Shown one piece after another: positions 36,145 through 43,232 of a stretch of 43,453 nucleotides of DNA. Under the pieces are notes generated by a model, which was given only the letters and a program-made list of their open reading frames with translations, did no database searches and was not told where the DNA came from. Location: positions 1-43,453 of the forward strand of contig CALUXF010000014.1 in NCBI GenBank assembly GCA_944324655.1, read 5' to 3'. Every line of letters starts with the position of its first letter. Positions within the stretch are counted from its first letter, which is position 1. A program made the translations under genes and the position numbers. The stretch is from Candidatus Avelusimicrobium aviculae. GTDB taxonomy: Bacteria > Elusimicrobiota > Elusimicrobia > Elusimicrobiales > Elusimicrobiaceae.

Positions 36145-36531
36145 TTATGCCGCGGGAGCCATGGCCGCTTTTACATCGGCCCCCATGGGGGTGGGCATGC
36201 CGGTTTTGTCTACACATACCAAAGTGGTTTTACCTTTGGTGCATAAACGCCCGTTTTGGTTGGTGATGATGTTTTCAAACACGATTTTGATGTCAGACAC
36301 TTCCAACACGCGGGTGCTTACGTCAATTACGTCCGCATAGCGTACGGAATATTTATACTCCACTTCCTGCCGGGCCACCACAAAGTACAAACCGCGCTGG
36401 ATAAGGGCGGGTACGCTGAAGCCCTTTTCCGCCATATATAATGTACGGGCTTCCTCAAAAAACTTCAAATAATTGGCGTAGTAAACTACGTTTCCGCAGT
36501 CCGTATCGTGGTAAAAAATGGTTTTTTTCAT
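36145..36531 (-). CDS. ybgC: YbgC/FadM-type acyl-CoA thioesterase
   Basis: 128 aa hotdog-fold protein. YHDTDCGNVVYYANYLKFFE carries the 4-hydroxybenzoyl-CoA thioesterase signature with the catalytic Asp; ADVIDVSTRVLEV follows. Enteric YbgC belongs to the Tol-Pal operon and hydrolyses short or acyl-ACP thioesters; no tol genes are here. It starts two bases after yjbQ, so the two are cotranscribed. Confidence 0.88.
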   Translation of the reverse strand: MKKTIFYHDTDCGNVVYYANYLKFFEEARTLYMAEKGFSVPALIQRGLYFVVARQEVEYKYSVRYADVIDVSTRVLEVSDIKIVFENIITNQNGRLCTKGKTTLVCVDKTGMPTPMGADVKAAMAPAA

Positions 36532-36533
36532 GA

Positions 36534-36950
36534 TTATTCTCCGATAATTTTTACAAGAACGCGTTTGTCGCGCTGTCCGTCAAATTCTGCATAAAAAATG
36601 GTTTCCCAGGGGCCAAAATCCAACCGCCCTTTGGTAACGGCTACCACTACCTCGCGCCCAAGCAAAGTGCGCTTTAGGTGGGCATCGCCGTTGTCTTCCC
36701 CGGTCAAATTATGCTGGTATTTATCTATTCCGTACGGGGCTAATTCTTCCGTCCAACGCAAAAAATCCTGGTGCAGGCCGGACTCATTGTCATTAATAAA
36801 CACGCTGGAAGTGATATGCATAGAATTTACCAGGCAAAACCCTTCCTGAATACCGCTTTTGGCTAATTCTTCTTCCACTTGCGGGGTAATATTAACAATT
36901 TGGTATCTCTTTGGCGTGTTTATATGCAAATATGCGGTATGTGATTTCAT
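36534..36950 (-). CDS. yjbQ: YjbQ-family protein (UPF0047)
   Basis: 138 aa. Conserved core: [38 protein letters not shown], and [20 protein letters not shown] with the invariant His and Trp pattern. E. coli YjbQ has weak thiamine-phosphate synthase activity; the true role is uncertain. ATG 36950 follows TATAAT by seven bases on the minus strand, without a Shine-Dalgarno. Confidence 0.9.
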   Translation of the reverse strand: MKSHTAYLHINTPKRYQIVNITPQVEEELAKSGIQEGFCLVNSMHITSSVFINDNESGLHQDFLRWTEELAPYGIDKYQHNLTGEDNGDAHLKRTLLGREVVVAVTKGRLDFGPWETIFYAEFDGQRDKRVLVKIIGE

Positions 36951-36996
36951 ATATATTATTATACCTATTATGCGGGCTGAATTTATTGCTTAGATT

Positions 36997-37011
36997 TGTT
37001 ACAATGAGAAT
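36997..37011 (+). promoter_or_regulatory. Extended -10, leaderless start
   Basis: TGT-TACAAT (36997-37005), six bases, ATG 37012. Confidence 0.6.
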
Positions 37012-37863
37012 ATGAATTTAGAGGAAATAAAAAAGCGTTTGCGTACCCCGCAAAAAGTAGTCAAAGAACAAGCCCGCCAGGCGGAGCTTGCGGAAAACCG
37101 CCGCAAAGAGGCTGCGCGGCCTAAGACTTGGTTGGATTTTTTGCCCTTAATAGCGATGGGTATTACGATTGGGGTGTTATTTTTGTCTCTCATTTTTGTG
37201 ATGGCATCTAAAAACAAAGCGGAGAATATTCCCGCCTCTTTAGACCCGGAAAACGTACAGGGTTTATCCGTACAAAAGGAGTTTAACCCATCCTCCGGGG
37301 TCCGTTACGTGCAAGTGAGCGAGGGGCAGGACCGCAGCGCCACCGTTATCGGCCTGGGAACCACTATCCCCATCATCAGCCGTTTTAATTTGCAAACGCT
37401 AAACCAGGGGAATTTGGAGACCATCGGCGCGGCGCCCTGGGCGCTGACGCTGAATATTGGTTCCAATGTGGATGACCCGGACATTCTCCCTTATCTGCTT
37501 AACCGTGATGATATGATTAAAGCTTTTATCACCCGTCCGGACGCCGCCAATTTGTTAAATGATCCCATAGAACTTAAATTGTTTGTGGAAGACCAAGCTG
37601 CCATGGATGAATTCTTCCAAGACGGGACGGTGCGCCGGGTTTTGTCTGACGAAAAATTGTTAAATACAATAGCCAACAGCCGTTTTATGGCGTTTTTATT
37701 GATTAGCAAATCCGGCAAATACTACCGGGATCATCCCCAGGAAGCCGCCCAGATTATTAATTCCAACCATTATTTGGTGGAAATGAAGAAGAATCCGTTG
37801 GTGCGCAAGGCCGTACAGCAGAACACTTATCTTAAAAAAATAGCTCCTATACTTTTAAAATAA
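37012..37863 (+). CDS. Unknown single-pass membrane protein
   Basis: 283 aa. A charged N-terminal helix (EEIKKRLRTPQKVVKEQARQ, cytoplasmic) is followed by one membrane segment at about residues 41-64 (FLPLIAMGITIGVLFLSLIF). The outer part has a region with GLGTTIPIISRF and a helical C-terminus (DDMIKAFITRPDAANLLNDP...). I recognise no family. It is transcribed just before the tRNA but has no visible terminator of its own, so the tRNA may also be read from it. Confidence 0.75.
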   Translation: MNLEEIKKRLRTPQKVVKEQARQAELAENRRKEAARPKTWLDFLPLIAMGITIGVLFLSLIFVMASKNKAENIPASLDPENVQGLSVQKEFNPSSGVRYVQVSEGQDRSATVIGLGTTIPIISRFNLQTLNQGNLETIGAAPWALTLNIGSNVDDPDILPYLLNRDDMIKAFITRPDAANLLNDPIELKLFVEDQAAMDEFFQDGTVRRVLSDEKLLNTIANSRFMAFLLISKSGKYYRDHPQEAAQIINSNHYLVEMKKNPLVRKAVQQNTYLKKIAPILLK

Positions 37864-37867
37864 AATT

Positions 37868-37876
37868 TGTTATAAT
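37868..37876 (+). promoter_or_regulatory. Extended -10 promoter of tRNA-Gly
   Basis: TGT-TATAAT, 27 bases before the tRNA. It lies just after the stop codon of the membrane-protein gene. Confidence 0.6.
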
Positions 37877-37903
37877 AGTATTGTTGCAAGAAGAACAGAT
37901 TTT

Positions 37904-37977
37904 GCGGGCGTGGTTCAATGGTAGAACGCGACCTTGCCAAGGTTGAGACGAGAGTTCGATTCTCTTCGCCCGCTCCA
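37904..37977 (+). tRNA. tRNA-Gly (anticodon GCC)
   Basis: Acceptor GCGGGCG pairs with CGCCCGC; D loop TTCAATGGTAGAA; anticodon loop TTGCCAA gives GCC (37936-37938); T loop GTTCGATTC. CCA is encoded at 37975-37977. Reads GGC and GGT codons. Confidence 0.97.
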
Positions 37978-37985
37978 TTTAAAAA

Positions 37986-38012
37986 CCCTCAGAGATACCT
38001 GAGGGTTTTTTT
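37986..38012 (+). terminator. Terminator after tRNA-Gly
   Basis: CCCTCAG / CTGAGGG stem, AGATAC loop, T7. Confidence 0.92.
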
Positions 38013-38113
38013 ATGGGTCCCATTTTTATATAGGCCCAAAAGGGCGATGAAATAGGTCCAAGGGCCCTGGTTGTTCTCTATCGGGAAATTATACTGTAAA
38101 GTAAGGGGCCGTT

Positions 38114-38803
38114 ATGAAAAAGATTCTAGGTTTTTTATTTATTCTGTTTTGCGCGTCCGGTTTACAAGCCAAACCGGAAAATTCTTTGCATAAAATGTGG
38201 CGTGTACAGCCGGTTGCCCAACAACAGCTGGTAAATAACTTGCGTTTTTCCCCCACGATTGATTTTAATAAAGAAGACGCCTATGGCAATACGCTGGTGT
38301 TTGCGGCGGCTCTGAAAGGAGACGTGCGCGGCTTGGCGTGGCTGCAGCAAGTTGCCCCCAACGGGGAGTATTTGCTTCACACCGGAAAAGACGGCAACAA
38401 CGTGTTGCATGTGGCGCGGGATATGAAAACTTTTAAAGCGCTGTTGCGGTCTTTGCGCCATTTCTATCCGCAAGATTTTGAAGCCCGTTTCCAGCAGCTG
38501 CTGGAGCAAAAGAACGATTTGCGGGAAACTCCGCTGCGCGCCCAGTTAAATTACGGAAAAGCGGATATCTTTGTAAAATATTTCCCCAAGACCCGCTTGT
38601 TTGCCCGCATGCAGCGTATACAGGCCAAACTGTCCAGAGGGGGCTTGCTGGCGGAAGTGGCCCAAGATGAAAAACAGGATATTTTAGAAAAGACAAAAGA
38701 CTTAAGCGGATTAACCCTTCCGCAGGCGGTGCGCCGTGTTTCCCGCCAACCTGGAATGAAAGAAGTATCCCGCCTGTTTGACGAAAACTTCTCTTTATTA
38801 TAA
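38114..38803 (+). CDS. Secreted ankyrin-repeat-like protein B
   Basis: 229 aa. Signal peptide MKKILGFLFILFCASGLQA|KPEN. Ankyrin-like units: EDAYGNTLVFAAALKGDVRG, DGNNVLHVARDMKTFKALL, and LRETPLRAQLNYGKADIFVKY. These align with the protein at 35284 (LLLAASQDRDVELIAKL..., RNAFHLAGDYNTALELM, LRSETPIMYQVRARRYDVAFLYF), with matching lengths between units. Ribosome binding site AAGGGG. A strong terminator follows. No enzyme motif. Confidence 0.75.
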   Translation: MKKILGFLFILFCASGLQAKPENSLHKMWRVQPVAQQQLVNNLRFSPTIDFNKEDAYGNTLVFAAALKGDVRGLAWLQQVAPNGEYLLHTGKDGNNVLHVARDMKTFKALLRSLRHFYPQDFEARFQQLLEQKNDLRETPLRAQLNYGKADIFVKYFPKTRLFARMQRIQAKLSRGGLLAEVAQDEKQDILEKTKDLSGLTLPQAVRRVSRQPGMKEVSRLFDENFSLL

Positions 38804-38827
38804 CTTGTACTTTTTCATAGCCTCCCT

Positions 38828-38862
38828 CCCCGGATAACCCAATTATCCGGGGTTTTATTTTT
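38828..38862 (+). terminator. Terminator of ankyrin-like protein B
   Basis: CCCCGGATAA / TTATCCGGGG, a 10-bp stem, followed by TTTTATTTTT. Confidence 0.92.
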
Positions 38863-38880
38863 ATCACGGGCGAACTTTTT

Positions 38881-38895
38881 TGCTAGACTATAATC
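38881..38895 (+). promoter_or_regulatory. Candidate extended -10, leaderless start of the GGDEF-EAL gene
   Basis: TGC-TAGACT (38881-38889), then six bases, ATG 38896. A better-looking TATAAT at 38889-38894 is too close to the ATG to serve this start. Confidence 0.4.
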
Positions 38896-41172
38896 ATGGA
38901 AAACAAAGAATTGGGCCGTATACGTAAAAATAGTTATAATTTGCGCGGTTTTAAACGGGCGTTTGTTTTTATTTTAGTGGCCGCCGTATTGGTGGCTACG
39001 GGGTCCGTTTTGGCTTGGCAGCAAGTTACTAGTCGTTTGTCCCAAGATGCCAGGGAGTCTATCGCTTCGGCCGGGCGGGAGCTGGCTGAAAATTTTAATT
39101 ATTTATTGGAAGCGGAATTTCAAATACTTTCTTCCATTTCCGTTTCTTTAGAAACCCCTGCCGTGTTAAATTATAAGGACCGGTTGGTATCCTATTTGGA
39201 AAGGCAAAACAATCGTAATTTGTTTGATTCCACCGGTTATCAGGCGCCGGACGGGACCGCTTGGTTTTCTAACGGAGAACAGATAAAGTGGTTTTTGTCT
39301 CCCCAAGAGGTAAAAACCGTTTACGAACAGAAAAGATATATGTCGGCTCCCCGTACAGATCCGTTTGACAATGATGATATTTTGGTTTTTGCCGTTCCGT
39401 TAAAAGAGGGGAAAGAAACAGGCGTTGTTTTTGCCACGCATTCCGTTTCTTTTTACCGCCAGACGCTGACGGCTAATTTATGGCAAGGGAACGGTATCGG
39501 GATTATTATGGATAAATCGGGCGATATTGTTTTATCCGCCCCCAAGTCTTCTTTTGGCAATATTTTTGATATGGCGGAGGATTTTGTTTTTGACCGCGGG
39601 TTTTCTTCCGCTAAAATACAAGAAGATATTTCTGCCGGCGGGGACGGGCTGAGCGGGTATTCTTTTAATGGGGAACACCGGTTTGCTTCATATTATCCGT
39701 TAAAATTCAACCAATGGTATGCTTTTGCCGTGTTGCCTACGGCCTTTGTGGCGCAAAAAGCGTTGGGACTGATGGTAATGGCGTGGCTGATTTGTTTTTC
39801 CGTCATAGCGGTATTGGTTGTTTTTATTGTGTTTATTTTGCGCATGCAGCACCAAAACGGACGGGCTTTGTATCAAATGGGTTTTGTGGATGCGCTCACT
39901 CAAGCGGACAATTTAAACGCTTTTCACTTTAAATACGCGGCGGCTGTGGAAAGTTTTAAACAGAAAGGGGTTCCTTTTGCTTTGGTAGTGGTAAACATCA
40001 ACCGTTTTAAAGCCGTTAACGATATTTACGGTTTTGAAGAAGGGGATAAAATTTTAAAACAAGTGGCCCATGCTTTACAGGAAGGCTTACAGGAAGGAGA
40101 GTTGTTTTGCCGTTCTTCCGCGGATGAGTTTTTATTATTGCTTGCCTGCCCCGGCCGTACGGATCTGGCTCTTCGGTTAGACAATGTCGCCCAGCGCGCC
40201 GGGCGTTTTTGCCAGGCGGATGGGAAATGTATGCCCCTTTCCCTTGCTTGCGGGGTGTATGTGGTGGATGAAGACGTTCCTTTTTATATCATGGTGGACC
40301 GTGCCAAACTGGCCCTGTCTTCCGCCCGCCAGCGGGCCGGCGCCGTGTATGCTTTTTATGACGAGGAGTTCCGCCGCCGAATCGTGGCGGAGAAAAACAT
40401 AGAAAGCCATATGGAAGACGCTCTGCAAAACGAAGAATTTAAAATCTATTTGCAGCCTAAATGCAATTTTGAAACGGGCCAAGTGGAAAGCGCCGAGGCG
40501 CTGGTGCGTTGGGAACAACCCGGAAAGGGGCTTATAGCGCCGGATCATTTTATTCCCGTTTTTGAAAAAAACGGCTTTATTTTAAAGTTGGACTGGTTTA
40601 TGTTTAAGCGCACCCTTTCTTTGCTTAAACAATGGCAAGAGGCTGGGCTGGAAGTGGTGCCTGTGGGGATTAATTTTTCCCGTTTGCATTTAGATGAACC
40701 TAATTTTGTGGAAGAACTTTCCCGCTTGGCGGACGAATACGGCGTGGAACACCGCTTGTTGGAGGCGGAATTAACCGAAAGCGTGGTTTTTGGCAATACG
40801 GTTGTAATGAAGCGTTTTGTAGATGATTTGCACGCGAAAGGATTTTCCGTAGCTATGGATGATTTTGGCTCCGGGTACTCTTCTTTGAACGTATTAAAGA
40901 ATTTGGATTTTGACTGTATTAAACTGGATAAAGAATTTTTAATGTGTGAGGAGAGCAACAGCCGCATGCGGGTTATTATATCGGGCTTGGTCAGCATGAT
41001 AAAAGGGTTAAACAGCCGTATTGTGGCGGAAGGCGTGGAAACGCCGGAACAAGCGCAGTTTTTACAGTCTATCGGGTGTGATTTGGCTCAAGGTTATCTG
41101 TTCCATAAGCCGCTTCTTCCGCAGGATTTTGCCAAACTGCTCCGCCCGGTTAAAAAGAACAAGCGCAAATAA
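38896..41172 (+). CDS. Membrane sensor with degenerate GGDEF and intact EAL domains
   Basis: 758 aa. Two membrane helices (about residues 21-43 and 289-315) flank a periplasmic sensor region of about 245 residues that looks like a dCACHE domain. The GGDEF domain follows, but its active loop reads RSSADEF (residues 406-412), so it should not make c-di-GMP; it may bind GTP. The EAL domain is complete: EALVRW at about 534, INFSRLH, EAELTES, DDFGSGYSS, IKLDKEF, AEGVET. Predicted function: a c-di-GMP phosphodiesterase controlled by an outside signal, perhaps affecting pili or surface attachment. Confidence 0.92.
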   Translation: MENKELGRIRKNSYNLRGFKRAFVFILVAAVLVATGSVLAWQQVTSRLSQDARESIASAGRELAENFNYLLEAEFQILSSISVSLETPAVLNYKDRLVSYLERQNNRNLFDSTGYQAPDGTAWFSNGEQIKWFLSPQEVKTVYEQKRYMSAPRTDPFDNDDILVFAVPLKEGKETGVVFATHSVSFYRQTLTANLWQGNGIGIIMDKSGDIVLSAPKSSFGNIFDMAEDFVFDRGFSSAKIQEDISAGGDGLSGYSFNGEHRFASYYPLKFNQWYAFAVLPTAFVAQKALGLMVMAWLICFSVIAVLVVFIVFILRMQHQNGRALYQMGFVDALTQADNLNAFHFKYAAAVESFKQKGVPFALVVVNINRFKAVNDIYGFEEGDKILKQVAHALQEGLQEGELFCRSSADEFLLLLACPGRTDLALRLDNVAQRAGRFCQADGKCMPLSLACGVYVVDEDVPFYIMVDRAKLALSSARQRAGAVYAFYDEEFRRRIVAEKNIESHMEDALQNEEFKIYLQPKCNFETGQVESAEALVRWEQPGKGLIAPDHFIPVFEKNGFILKLDWFMFKRTLSLLKQWQEAGLEVVPVGINFSRLHLDEPNFVEELSRLADEYGVEHRLLEAELTESVVFGNTVVMKRFVDDLHAKGFSVAMDDFGSGYSSLNVLKNLDFDCIKLDKEFLMCEESNSRMRVIISGLVSMIKGLNSRIVAEGVETPEQAQFLQSIGCDLAQGYLFHKPLLPQDFAKLLRPVKKNKRK

Positions 41173-41185
41173 AATCCGCGGCGTG

Positions 41186-42304
41186 TTACCCTAAGAATTT
41201 AATGGAGTTGGGCAAAATAACGTCTTCCATTACGCTAAGCGCGTAGGAATCCGTCATCCCGGCGATATAATCCACAATAATTTCATCCCGCTGGCTTAGC
41301 TGCGTGTATACACGTTGCATGGAGCGTATATAATTGGCGAAGGTATGCGCGGTTTGTTTTCCTTCTTTATCATAGGAGGGGAAATCAAAACCGTAGCGGT
41401 CAAATAAAGTGCGCAGATAGTCAAACAAATCGGCTATGCGGCGGTCTATGGTTTCTTTGCGTTGGCGCATTTGGGCGTTGTGGTAAATATGCTCATAATT
41501 AAATGTGCGCAGACAGGACAGCAGTTCAAATTTCTCCGGGGAAAAGCCTATATAATCTTTATCTGCCGAGTGATGTATCAAATCCAGCGAAAGCGTGCTG
41601 ATAATTTCCCCGTTATTCGTGCCCAGTTCCCGCTGTACGGCTTGGGGGATATCTTTTTTTGTAATTAATTTTGCTTTGATGGCGTCTTCAATATCCCGGC
41701 CCAAGTAGGCGATTTTGTCCGCCAGGCGCACGATGCAGCCCTCGTAGGTGGAGGGCATTTGGTTTCGTCCGGTAATTTTTTCCAAATCATTGGGTTTTGC
41801 GGCCGGGCGTAACTGGGTTGTGGCGAAATCTTCCCCGCAGTGGCAGATAATTCCGTCTTTTACGGCAAAAGTTAAATTGAGCCCTTCCCCGCAGTTGGCC
41901 AGGTGTTCCACTACGCGGTAACTGTTAATTTCATGCAAAAAGGTTTTGGGGGCTATACAGGCGGCAATAGCCCGTTCCCCTTCATGCCCAAAAGGCGCGT
42001 GTCCAATGTCATGCCCAAGGCCGATGGCGTAAGCCAAGTCTTGGTTTAAGTCCCAATTGCCGCTTTTATTTAACCCCCGGCAAATGCTGGCCGCAATAGT
42101 AGCCACATGCAGGACGTGTTCTATACGGGTGCAGATATGGTCATTGTCCGGCGCAAAGAATACTTGCGTTTTATGTTTTAATCTTCTAAACGGAAGAGAA
42201 TGAATAATTTTTGTTTGGTCCCGGAAATATTCGTCCCGCACGTCCGGTGTGTGCGGATGGCTGCGGCTTAAATACAATTCTTCAGCAAAGGGGTTTTTAT
42301 TCAT
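41186..42304 (-). CDS. dgt: dGTPase-like HD-domain triphosphohydrolase
   Basis: 372 aa. HD superfamily: FRDQTKIIHSLPFRRLKHKTQVF, then TRIEHVLHVATIAASI, and the paired metal motif GLGHDIGHAPFGHEGE. Members cut dNTPs to nucleoside and triphosphate; the shorter type-2 form (like this) may prefer other dNTPs or be activated by them. The exact substrate cannot be read from sequence. ATG 42304 follows an extended -10 by six bases. Confidence 0.93.
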   Translation of the reverse strand: MNKNPFAEELYLSRSHPHTPDVRDEYFRDQTKIIHSLPFRRLKHKTQVFFAPDNDHICTRIEHVLHVATIAASICRGLNKSGNWDLNQDLAYAIGLGHDIGHAPFGHEGERAIAACIAPKTFLHEINSYRVVEHLANCGEGLNLTFAVKDGIICHCGEDFATTQLRPAAKPNDLEKITGRNQMPSTYEGCIVRLADKIAYLGRDIEDAIKAKLITKKDIPQAVQRELGTNNGEIISTLSLDLIHHSADKDYIGFSPEKFELLSCLRTFNYEHIYHNAQMRQRKETIDRRIADLFDYLRTLFDRYGFDFPSYDKEGKQTAHTFANYIRSMQRVYTQLSQRDEIIVDYIAGMTDSYALSVMEDVILPNSIKFLG

Positions 42305-42319
42305 AAAATTATGATACCA
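42305..42319 (-). promoter_or_regulatory. Extended -10, leaderless start of dgt
   Basis: Minus strand TGG-TATCAT (42319-42311), six bases, ATG. No Shine-Dalgarno. The divergent coaD promoter must lie in the same 64 bases. Confidence 0.55.
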
Positions 42320-42368
42320 TAATATAAAGCCCCGCGAGAGGTCTTATGTTTGGAGCGTATTTAGTAAT

Positions 42369-42887
42369 ATGAAACCTGTGGTATATGCCGGCTCGTTTGA
42401 TCCTATCACCAACGGACATGTGGACATTATCCGCCGCGCGGCGCGCGTGTTTGGAACGGTGCGGGTGGTTGTTTTGTCCAGCCCGCATAAAAAACCGTTG
42501 TTTTCTGTGCAGGAAAGACTGGATTTAATCCGTAAAAACACAGCGGATATCCCAGGCGTAAGCGTTGCCGGTTACGGCGGGCTGTTGGTGGATTATTTGG
42601 CGCAAGAAAGCTTGTCTGTGGTAGTGCGCGGTGTGCGCGGTGTGGCGGACGCGGAAGAAGAAGCCTCCTACGCTTACGCCAACCGGTTGTTGGCTCCTTT
42701 TGTAGAATTTGTGTGGCTTCCGGCAGATCCTAAGTTCTGTTTTGTCAGCTCGTCTGCCGTGCGTGAAAGTTTTTCTTACGGCAGGGAAATTCCGGGTTAT
42801 GTGTCCGAAGAAACCGCCCGCGCTTTGCGTGTCAAATTCCCTGCAAAAAATCTTCCTTCCTGCTCAAAAGACCCAGAAAAAAATTAG
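42369..42887 (+). CDS. coaD: Phosphopantetheine adenylyltransferase
   Basis: 172 aa; fourth step of CoA synthesis (4'-phosphopantetheine plus ATP to dephospho-CoA). The nucleotidyltransferase motif is AGSFDPITNGHVDI, with VVRGVRGVADAEEE and the C-terminal FVSSSAVRESFSYG. Full length. The only possible ribosome binding site, GGAG, is 14-15 bases upstream and weak. Confidence 0.97.
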   Translation: MKPVVYAGSFDPITNGHVDIIRRAARVFGTVRVVVLSSPHKKPLFSVQERLDLIRKNTADIPGVSVAGYGGLLVDYLAQESLSVVVRGVRGVADAEEEASYAYANRLLAPFVEFVWLPADPKFCFVSSSAVRESFSYGREIPGYVSEETARALRVKFPAKNLPSCSKDPEKN

Positions 42888-42900
42888 GTCTTTTGGCCCC

Positions 42901-42930
42901 TTGTGTATCTCTTTTTAAGTTTACTACAAT
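42901..42930 (+). promoter_or_regulatory. Promoter of the structured RNA
   Basis: TTGTGT (42901-42906), 18 bases, TACAAT (42925-42930). Transcription would start near 42937, at the foot of the outer stem. Confidence 0.6.
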
Positions 42931-42936
42931 ATAGTT

Positions 42937-43192
42937 GGAGCAATTAAAAGGAGATAGTGTATGTACTGCAAGAAACAAGGGTTTCGGTTGCGTACATGCC
43001 TGCCGGGCGGGAGCCTTTCCTGCAAGGCGGGGCGTGTGCTGCTTTTCCCTTTTTCCCGGGAAAGCATATTTTCAGAACAAACCCGCTGCAGACGCCGGTC
43101 TCCTCTTAATTTAGCTGAAGAATCTCTTTTTTCATATATCCCACATAGGGCCAAAAATCTTATAAATATAGGACTTTTGGCCCTGTTTTTTT
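42937..43192 (+). ncRNA. Structured non-coding RNA candidate (6S-like outline)
   Basis: A promoter, a long outer stem and a terminator frame a region without a convincing protein. The outer stem pairs 42939-42954 with 43099-43116: AGC/GCT, AATTAAAA with TCTTAATT, and GGAGA/TCTCC, with one mismatch and a 2-base bulge. Inside, CTGCA (42966-42970) pairs with TGCAG (43087-43091), GGGTTT (42979-42984) with AAACCC (43079-43084), and there are hairpins GCCTT/AAGGC and TTCCC/GGGAA. The span from the start to the outer stem end is about 180 bases, which fits 6S RNA, a single long rod with internal bubbles that binds RNA polymerase. The family is not proven. A 91-codon reading frame (42961-43236) crosses it, but it lacks protein-like features, runs through the terminator, and its AAGGAGA is part of the stem. 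Confidence 0.55.
43147..43192 (+). terminator. Terminator of the structured RNA
   Basis: AGGGCCAAAA (43147-43156) and TTTTGGCCCT (43175-43184) form a 10-bp stem with an 18-base loop, then GTTTTTTT. Confidence 0.88.
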
Positions 43193-43232
43193 GCCCTCTC
43201 GTTTGTCAGAATATCCGTAGGAGAATATTTTT

